Shown here one piece after another: positions 14,711 through 19,026 of a stretch of 19,026 nt of DNA (position 1 is the stretch's first letter; each line of letters starts with the position of its first letter). The DNA is from Pseudomonadota bacterium (GTDB lineage: Bacteria > Desulfobacterota > GWC2-55-46 > JADFVP01): positions 1 to 19,026 of the forward strand of contig JADFVP010000011.1 of assembly GCA_015222595.1 (NCBI GenBank), read 5' to 3'. The translations under genes and the position numbers were made by a program. A model generated the notes under the pieces. It did not search any database and was not told the DNA's origin. It saw only the letters and a program-made list of their open reading frames with translations.

Positions 14711-15898
14711 TTAGCGTTTGAAGACCACCGGTTCGTTGGACCCGGCGTAGAGCGGGGACATGGAGCGCATGCGCTCGACGATAGGGGGTAGGACGTCTAG
14801 AAGAAGCTCTACCTCCTCCATGGTGTTGATGCGTCCGAGGCTGAAGCGTATCGAGCCGTGCGAGAGTTCTGCTGTGTTGCCCATGGCGAGCAGCACATGC
14901 GTAGGCTCTAAGCTGCCCGACGTGCAGGCACTTCCGCTAGAGGCCGCTATCTGGTGCATGTCTAGCCCCAGGAGTATCGACTCGCCCTCTATGAACTCGA
15001 AGCTGATGTTAGACGTATTTACGAGACGCGGAGAGCCGCCGCCGTTTACATAGACGTGCGGCACTTTCTCTTTAATCCCCTCTTCGAGGCGCGTTGTCAT
15101 CTTTTCAAGGTGCGCCCTCTCGCTCTCCATGTCTGCTGCCGCCATTTCGCACGCTTTACCTAGGCCCACTATTCCTGCAACGTTTTCCGTACCACCCCTG
15201 CGGTTTCTCTCGTGGTGGCCGCCGTGGATTATCGGCACCACGCGGGTGCCGCGCCTGACGAAGAGCGCGCCTACGCCCTTGGGGGCGTAGAGCTTGTGCC
15301 CGGAGATGGTTAGTAGATCAACTGGCAGGGTGGCAGTATCTATCGGCAGCTTGCCAGCGGCCTGCACGGCGTCGGTGTGGAAGGTTATCTTGTGCTCTTT
15401 GGCAATACGGCCAATCTCCTCTACCGGAAAGATAACGCCTGTCTCGTTGTTGGCGTACATGATAGTGATTAAAATCGTCTTGTCGGTGATCGCTTCTTTC
15501 AGTTCACCGAGGTCGATCATGCCTGCGGAGTCAACGTTTAAGTACGTGACCTCGAAGCCCTCTTTTTCGAGGTACTTGCATGTCTTTAGAACCGCAGGGT
15601 GCTCCACCTTGGTGGTTATAATGTGGTTGCCCTTGTTCTTCTTTGCGTACGCCACGCCCTTTATGCCGAGGTTGTCGCTCTCCGAGCCCGAGCTGGTGAA
15701 GATTATTTCTACGGGCGAGCAGCCTAGAAACGCCGCAACCTGCTCCCTTGCATCCTCTACCGCCTTCTTCGGCACGCGCCCCGCCCAGTGTATACTCGAA
15801 GGGTTGCCCCACTCCTCTTTCAGGAACGGCAGCATTGCGTCGAATACTTCGTCGAGTACGGGTGTTGTGGCATTATGGTCGAAATATATCTTGTTCAA
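14711..15898 (-). CDS. iscS: Cysteine desulfurase (IscS/NifS)
   Basis: This 395-residue PLP enzyme converts cysteine to alanine and passes the sulfur as a persulfide to IscU and to MnmA. YFDHNATTP is at 5-13. The PLP-site residues H100 (VEHPAV), D176 (FHTDAVQA) and Lys202 (SGHKLYAPKG) are present. The sulfur-carrying Cys325 sits in the flexible loop SSGSACTSGSLEP. Length and loop type fit class I desulfurases of the IscS/NifS group; NifS is an alternative name, but no nif genes are visible. Translation begins at a TTG: the family's conserved N-terminus starts exactly there, and GGAG lies seven bases upstream. Two copies of a 13-bp repeat sit just before that site. It is the second gene of the isc operon, 125 bases after iscR. 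Confidence 0.95.
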   Translation of the reverse strand: MNKIYFDHNATTPVLDEVFDAMLPFLKEEWGNPSSIHWAGRVPKKAVEDAREQVAAFLGCSPVEIIFTSSGSESDNLGIKGVAYAKKNKGNHIITTKVEHPAVLKTCKYLEKEGFEVTYLNVDSAGMIDLGELKEAITDKTILITIMYANNETGVIFPVEEIGRIAKEHKITFHTDAVQAAGKLPIDTATLPVDLLTISGHKLYAPKGVGALFVRRGTRVVPIIHGGHHERNRRGGTENVAGIVGLGKACEMAAADMESERAHLEKMTTRLEEGIKEKVPHVYVNGGGSPRLVNTSNISFEFIEGESILLGLDMHQIAASSGSACTSGSLEPTHVLLAMGNTAELSHGSIRFSLGRINTMEEVELLLDVLPPIVERMRSMSPLYAGSNEPVVFKR

Positions 15899-15913
15899 CT
15901 AAACTCTCCTTTG

Positions 15914-15940
15914 TTCAATAACAGATATTCAATAACAGAT
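15914..15940. repeat. Tandem 13-bp repeat before the iscS ribosome-binding site
   Basis: TTCAATAACAGAT is present at 15914-15926 and at 15928-15940, giving a 14-base period. It occupies the iscR-iscS gap just upstream of the iscS ribosome-binding site (about 15905-15910). A slippage duplication is the simplest explanation; a spaced protein or RNA-binding site is an alternative. Confidence 0.85.
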
Positions 15941-16005
15941 GTTCTGTTTTAAAAATCAATCTTTTTGAAACGACCCCAGTTGAACTAGGCCCGTTAAAGC
16001 AGGCC

Positions 16006-16023
16006 CCGGTCAATATGGACCGG
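16006..16023 (-). other. Intercistronic hairpin directly after the iscR stop
   Basis: The arms CCGGTC and GACCGG (16006-16011 and 16018-16023) form a perfect 6-bp stem with a 6-base loop, beginning on the base after the iscR TGA. No T-run follows on the minus strand, so it is unlikely to terminate fully. It may stabilise the iscR 3' end or mark a processing point between iscR and iscSU. Confidence 0.45.
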
Positions 16024-16485
16024 TCAGACGCTGCGGCAGACGTCGAGTTCCGGTCCTTTTGTGTTGGCGTCGAGTGCTGCGACCTCGCTAGAGAGATCTT
16101 CTATGGTAATCGACGTCAGGAATTCGGAGATCTTCTCCGCAAGCCCCTTCCAGACCTTTTGCGTTATGCACGTTGCCGAGCGTTCGCAGCCCTTGGAGTC
16201 CTCGTCGAGGCAGGCCACCGGGTTTAAAGGCTCTTCGACCACCGAGATAACCTCTCCTACGGAAATCTCTCCCGAAGGCTTTGCAAGCACGTATCCGCCT
16301 CCGGGCCCGCGCACGCTCTTGACTATAGCGCCCCTGCGGAGCTTTACGAAGAGCTGTTCGAGGTACGAGAGCGATATGCCTTCGCCTTCGGAAATATCGC
16401 GCAGCGTTACCGGCTTGTCTCCCGGATGGCATGCAAGATTTACCATGGCCCTTACGGCGTACTGTCCCTTTGTAGATAGGCGCAT
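16024..16485 (-). CDS. iscR: Rrf2-family Fe-S-sensing transcriptional regulator IscR
   Basis: This 153-residue DNA-binding regulator senses Fe-S cluster supply and adjusts isc expression. The winged helix-turn-helix covers about 1-80, starting MRLSTKGQYAVRAMVNLA, with the recognition region ISLSYLEQLFVKLRRGAIVKSVRGPGGGYVLAK. Three cysteines, C92, C100 and C106, match the [2Fe-2S] site of IscR, although the first spacing has seven residues between cysteines rather than five. The residue equivalent to the fourth ligand His107 of E. coli IscR is Gln109 (CITQKVW). Its place at the head of iscS-iscU and the IscR-type dyad over its own promoter support autoregulation by cluster status. The AGAG ribosome-binding site is weak. 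A fourth cysteine lies at 150 near the C-terminus. Confidence 0.92.
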   Translation of the reverse strand: MRLSTKGQYAVRAMVNLACHPGDKPVTLRDISEGEGISLSYLEQLFVKLRRGAIVKSVRGPGGGYVLAKPSGEISVGEVISVVEEPLNPVACLDEDSKGCERSATCITQKVWKGLAEKISEFLTSITIEDLSSEVAALDANTKGPELDVCRSV

Positions 16486-16593
16486 TGTTTTAGCTCTTTC
16501 GTCTTAAGTGGCCTGCAACTGTTACTATAGAGCGGCGAAGAAGCACAACTCCTAGCCGCGTAACTGTTCTGGTGAGGCTTAGTTACTTCTTAG

Positions 16594-16622
16594 AATGTAG
16601 TATACCTTATTAAATTTGTCAA
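16594..16622 (-). promoter_or_regulatory. iscR: Promoter of the iscR-iscS-iscU operon
   Basis: On the minus strand TTGACA (16622-16617, 6/6) is followed by 17 bases and TACATT (16599-16594, 4/6). A very A+T-rich stretch lies directly upstream (16623-16645), like an UP element. The predicted start near 16587 gives a leader of about 100 nt that includes a GCGGC...GCCGC stem. Confidence 0.7.
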
Positions 16623-16626
16623 GTAT
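16602..16626. promoter_or_regulatory. Candidate IscR (type-1-like) operator
   Basis: A 25-bp imperfect dyad reads ATACTTGAC at one end and AAGGTAT at the other on the minus strand. Length and layout match the type-1 sites of IscR and related Rrf2 proteins (ATA-C-TGAC...GGTAT form). It covers the -35 hexamer and spacer of the iscR promoter, so binding would repress the operon. Its edge is 42 bases from the -35 of the divergent hydrogenase-like promoter, so it could also influence that one. Confidence 0.62.
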
Positions 16627-16667
16627 TAATATTCTAAATAATAGACCGCCCCGGCCCTTACTCGATA

Positions 16668-16696
16668 TGGACAGTGCGTACTCACTCTGGTATAAT
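16668..16696 (+). promoter_or_regulatory. Near-consensus sigma70 promoter for the hydrogenase-like pair
   Basis: TGGACA (16668-16673, 5/6) is separated by exactly 17 bases from TATAAT (16691-16696, 6/6). Transcription should begin near 16703, giving a leader of about 64 nt. The strength of the match suggests substantial expression unless a repressor intervenes. Confidence 0.8.
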
Positions 16697-16704
16697 GGCC
16701 GTAT

Positions 16705-16715
16705 GCCAATTTGGC
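16705..16715 (+). promoter_or_regulatory. Short palindrome at the predicted transcription start
   Basis: GCCAA, one T, and TTGGC form an 11-bp inverted repeat just downstream of the TATAAT -10, overlapping the predicted +1 to +12. This is a typical location for a repressor operator. No regulator can be assigned from the sequence. Confidence 0.3.
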
Positions 16716-16766
16716 TTTGTAAGTCACCTAATTAATTGAGGTTTTTTTGCGAGGTCTTTATTTCCT

Positions 16767-17873
16767 ATGACCGAACCCCGACTAATCGATACTCGCGCTC
16801 TGCGCTCTCTACTCGGCGCCCTTATACGCGACTTCCGAGCTTTCGGCCCTGTTGACTCGGACGGCGTACCCGCGTTCGCCCCCTTGGGAGCAGTCTCTGA
16901 ACTCCGCTTGGATCTGGACCCGACCCATCTCTCTGCAAGAGAGTTCTTTCTGCCCCCAAAAGAGACGCTTCTCAGCTTTGCCCTCTCGGAGAACGAAAAC
17001 GGCACGAAGAGCGCGGTAACTACCGCAGTGGTAGAGGCCAAAGAGCAGGTTCTAATCGGTCTAAAGCCGTGCGATATTCACGCTGTTGCGCTTATGGATT
17101 CTGTTATGGCCGCCGGTGTGCCGGACGTAAATTACCAAAAGCGCAGGGCTGCCACCATTATCGTAGGAGCCGAGTGCACCCCGGACGACACCTGCTTCTG
17201 CGCGTCGTTAGGCACGGAGCAGGTTAAAGAGGATAGCGGTTTCGACCTCTTTATACACGAGCTGAAGCGCGGCGCAATCATAAGGGTCGGCACGGAGCGC
17301 GGAGCGAAGCTCTTGAAGAAGTACGCCTGGGGACGTCGCGCTACCAAGGCCGAGTTGGAGGGGCTTACCCGTTACTACGAGTCTAAGCTCGCCGCCTTCA
17401 CCGCAAAGCTCAATACGCCCAAAGAAGAGCTGCCTGCGGTACTCGCTGCGTCTGACGAAAGTCCGGTCTGGGGCGAGATAGGTGCACTTTGCACGGGTTG
17501 CGGGGCCTGCAACCATGTCTGCCCGACCTGCTACTGCTTCGATGTGCGCGACGCACTCACCAGCGACCAAAAGAGCGCAGAGCGGTACAGGGTGTGGGAC
17601 GGTTGTACGCTCGACGACTTTACGCTCGTGGCAGGGGGACATAATTTCAGGCGTACGCGCGCCGAGCGCCTGCGTCACCGTTTCAACCGCAAGCTCAACT
17701 ATGGAGTCAAAAAGTTCGACTCGCTCTTCTGCGTCGGGTGCGGCAGGTGTTCGAGAACCTGTCTCGTAGGCATAAATATTACCGAGGTTACCAACAGCTT
17801 GATCAAAGAGGCAAGGGGAGTAGACAAGGTAGCGGGTAAGGAAGCGGGAAAGGCGCGTACAAAGAGTGACTAA
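16767..17873 (+). CDS. 4Fe-4S dicluster protein, hydrogenase/sulfur-reductase beta subunit-like (HydB/AsrA type)
   Basis: This 368-residue soluble iron-sulfur protein should carry electrons between a flavoprotein partner and a catalytic subunit. Residues 99-106 (LKPCDIHAV) and the Cys-rich AECTPDDTCFCASLG (135-149) are typical of the sulfhydrogenase beta/anaerobic sulfite reductase A group. Two [4Fe-4S] motifs follow: C242, C245, C248 and C252 in CTGCGACNHVCPTCYC, and C322, C325, C328 and C332 in CVGCGRCSRTCLVGIN. Two further cysteines (C255, C257) follow the first motif, as is usual for the family. Length is normal. The ATG has only a distant GAGG (about 12 bases). Its stop overlaps the next gene by eight bases. 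In known clusters the order is beta-gamma-delta-alpha; here no NiFe small or large subunit follows. The catalytic partner, hydrogenase or sulfur/sulfite reductase, is therefore unknown. Confidence 0.88.
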   Translation: MTEPRLIDTRALRSLLGALIRDFRAFGPVDSDGVPAFAPLGAVSELRLDLDPTHLSAREFFLPPKETLLSFALSENENGTKSAVTTAVVEAKEQVLIGLKPCDIHAVALMDSVMAAGVPDVNYQKRRAATIIVGAECTPDDTCFCASLGTEQVKEDSGFDLFIHELKRGAIIRVGTERGAKLLKKYAWGRRATKAELEGLTRYYESKLAAFTAKLNTPKEELPAVLAASDESPVWGEIGALCTGCGACNHVCPTCYCFDVRDALTSDQKSAERYRVWDGCTLDDFTLVAGGHNFRRTRAERLRHRFNRKLNYGVKKFDSLFCVGCGRCSRTCLVGINITEVTNSLIKEARGVDKVAGKEAGKARTKSD

Positions 17874-18747
17874 AGCGAGAGTGGCAAAAACGAAAGTGTC
17901 TAATGAGTGCAGACAGACCGACTCGCCCTACCTGCCCGAGACCGTAACAGTAGAGCGGGTAGAGTCGATAAGCGCGTGCGAGAAATTATTTCGCCTTAAG
18001 AGAGAGGCTCGAAGAGCCCGTAAGGCCGCACCTGCCCACGCGCCCGGGCAGTTCTACATGGTCGGGCTTCCCGGTTACGGCGAGGCGCCGATCTCGGTCT
18101 GCGCGCCCTCTGCCACGGGCTCCGACATAGAACTCTGTATACGGGTGGCCGGAAACCTGACAGGGGCTCTCCATCGGCTCGGCCCCGGAGACACCCTCAG
18201 TCTGCGCGGCCCCTTTGGCGACGGTTTCGACACCACCGCTCTTAAGGGGCGCGACATCATCTTTATAGCCGGCGGCATCGGCATAGCCCCCATGCGCTCG
18301 CTTTTGCTGGCTGTTCTTAACGGGCGCAAGGCGTACGGAGAGCTTAAACTTCTTTACGGCGCAAAGAGCCCCGAAGAGGTTCTCTTCACCGGCGACTTTA
18401 AAGTCTGGAAGAAGAAGGGCCTAAGTGTAGACGTAATAGTGGACAGCGGCACAGAGGGCTGGAACGGTCGAGTCGGCCTCGTGACCGACCTCATGGGACC
18501 GGTAAAGCTGAATGCGCTACAGACCACCGCAGTGGTAATAGGCCCGCCAATAATGTACCGCTTTGTGGTCGCAAAATTGAAGAGAATGGGCATGGCAGAG
18601 TCCGACATACTGCTCTCGTTAGAGCGTCGGATGAAGTGCGGGGTCGGCAAGTGCGGCCACTGCCAGATAAACTCTTCGTACGTCTGCCAGGACGGCCCGG
18701 TCTACACTCTCGAAAGCCTCGAAGGCATGGGCGAAGCCTTTAAATAG
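17866..18747 (+). CDS. FAD/NAD(P)-binding oxidoreductase with [2Fe-2S] domain, hydrogenase gamma subunit-like (HydG/AsrB type)
   Basis: This 293-residue flavoprotein of the ferredoxin-NADP reductase fold should exchange electrons between NAD(P)H and the dicluster partner encoded just upstream. The FAD-binding barrel covers about 22-125 (PGQFYMVGLPG, RGPFGDGFD). The nucleotide-binding lobe starts FIAGGIGIAPMRSLL (133-147), with LYGAKSPEEVLF and VVIGPPIMYR. The C-terminal [2Fe-2S] site has C258, C263, C266 and C274 in MKCGVGKCGHCQ...YVC, as in HydG and the dihydroorotate dehydrogenase electron-transfer subunit. The start is a GTG that overlaps the upstream gene by eight bases. A later GTG at 17881 is possible, since relatives usually begin close to the PYLPETVTV segment, and the first 20 residues here are a charged extension. 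The overlap implies tight co-expression. Confidence 0.9.
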   Translation: MTKARVAKTKVSNECRQTDSPYLPETVTVERVESISACEKLFRLKREARRARKAAPAHAPGQFYMVGLPGYGEAPISVCAPSATGSDIELCIRVAGNLTGALHRLGPGDTLSLRGPFGDGFDTTALKGRDIIFIAGGIGIAPMRSLLLAVLNGRKAYGELKLLYGAKSPEEVLFTGDFKVWKKKGLSVDVIVDSGTEGWNGRVGLVTDLMGPVKLNALQTTAVVIGPPIMYRFVVAKLKRMGMAESDILLSLERRMKCGVGKCGHCQINSSYVCQDGPVYTLESLEGMGEAFK

Positions 18748-18785
18748 TGCGCGAACCACATCTGTCTCGACGAAGTTTTTATATA

Positions 18786-18806
18786 GCACTAGCGTGCGTT
18801 TTATTT
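18786..18806 (+). terminator. Possible weak terminator after the hydrogenase-like pair
   Basis: A 4-bp stem, GCAC-TAGC-GTGC (18786-18797), is followed by GTTTTATTT. A second small stem, GCACG/CGTGC, lies at 18809-18820 with TTT after it. The location, between convergent genes, is right, but the stems are short, so confidence is low. Confidence 0.3.
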
Positions 18807-18896
18807 CGGCACGTTCGTGCTTTCTATCTCGAACAATCTCCCGAGTGGTCGGCTTTCGTGCCGGTTGTTACTCATACCCCGACCCTAGCCTGACCC

Positions 18897-19026
18897 TTAC
18901 CCCGAATTGACAATCCGCATAAAGATGTAGAGCATTATCATCGTAAAGCCGAGCGACAGCTTTGCCGCCGTGCCTATGGCAAGCCCTATTGTCGCGCCGA
19001 CTCCGGCGCGTCCGGCTGCCTTCAAA
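18897..19026 (-). CDS. DUF456-like membrane protein, C-terminal end only
   Basis: The last 43 codons of a minus-strand gene enter the window from the right and end at a TAA (18897-18899). The visible sequence has GRAGVGATIGLAIGTAAKLSLG followed by a hydrophobic helix, FTMIMLYIFMRIV, and a short NSG tail. A Gly/Ala-rich segment followed by a terminal helix resembles the C-terminus of DUF456 small integral membrane proteins. The function of that family is unknown. The rest of the gene is outside the window. It converges on the hydrogenase-like pair with a 149-bp gap, so it is not their missing catalytic subunit. Confidence 0.6.
   Translation of the reverse strand, partial: LKAAGRAGVGATIGLAIGTAAKLSLGFTMIMLYIFMRIVNSG

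Overview
This window is bacterial, Gram-negative chromosomal DNA. The evidence is an outer-membrane porin, periplasmic c-type heme sensors, a lipoprotein and good sigma70-type promoters. G+C looks moderate to high by eye, and ATA is used freely for Ile. The gene mix (heme-sensing chemoreceptor, HD-GYP regulator, IscR/IscS/IscU without HscBA, sulfhydrogenase-type beta/gamma subunits) fits an anaerobic or microaerophilic respiring bacterium of the Desulfobacterota/Nitrospirota kind. That placement is inference with low confidence. I see no tRNA, rRNA, insertion sequence, phage gene, CRISPR array or broken gene.

Region 1 (1-3810, minus strand): a small coiled-coil lipoprotein, then a two-gene unit of a chemoreceptor with a periplasmic CxxCH heme domain and a secreted heme-binding protein of the ethylbenzene-dehydrogenase gamma-like family, cut by the window edge. 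A TTGACA-17-TAAAAT promoter lies about 190 nt before the chemoreceptor.

Region 2 (3811-9193, plus strand): after a 399-bp intergenic region comes a signalling and envelope block. It holds a REC-HD-GYP response regulator (c-di-GMP phosphodiesterase), a stand-alone receiver, a membrane histidine kinase, an OprP-like porin and a short PstS-like periplasmic binding protein. The kinase sensor resembles the chemoreceptor's heme domain but has CxxCE in place of CxxCH. A strong dyad sits against the porin ribosome-binding site. The block looks like an envelope sensing circuit that links an exterior ligand or redox state to phosphotransfer and c-di-GMP turnover.

Region 3 (9261-14148, minus strand): a small secreted protein of unknown function lies downstream of a tight RNA-modification and processing operon, mnmA-mtaB-rnc-(Elp3-like radical SAM). 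mtaB and rnc overlap by ATGA. RNase III has Gly at one of its four usual metal-binding acidic positions.

Region 4 (14111-16626, minus strand): an Fe-S assembly operon, iscR-iscS-iscU, ends in a strong intrinsic terminator. Its promoter overlaps a 25-bp IscR type-1-like dyad. IscS also supplies sulfur to MnmA, so regions 3 and 4 form a functional sulfur-trafficking neighbourhood.

Region 5 (16668-19026): diverging from iscR, a near-consensus promoter drives an overlapping pair that encodes a dicluster 4Fe-4S protein and a flavin/[2Fe-2S] oxidoreductase (hydrogenase/sulfur-reductase beta and gamma). No NiFe hydrogenase subunits follow. The window ends in the 3' end of a convergent DUF456-like membrane protein gene.
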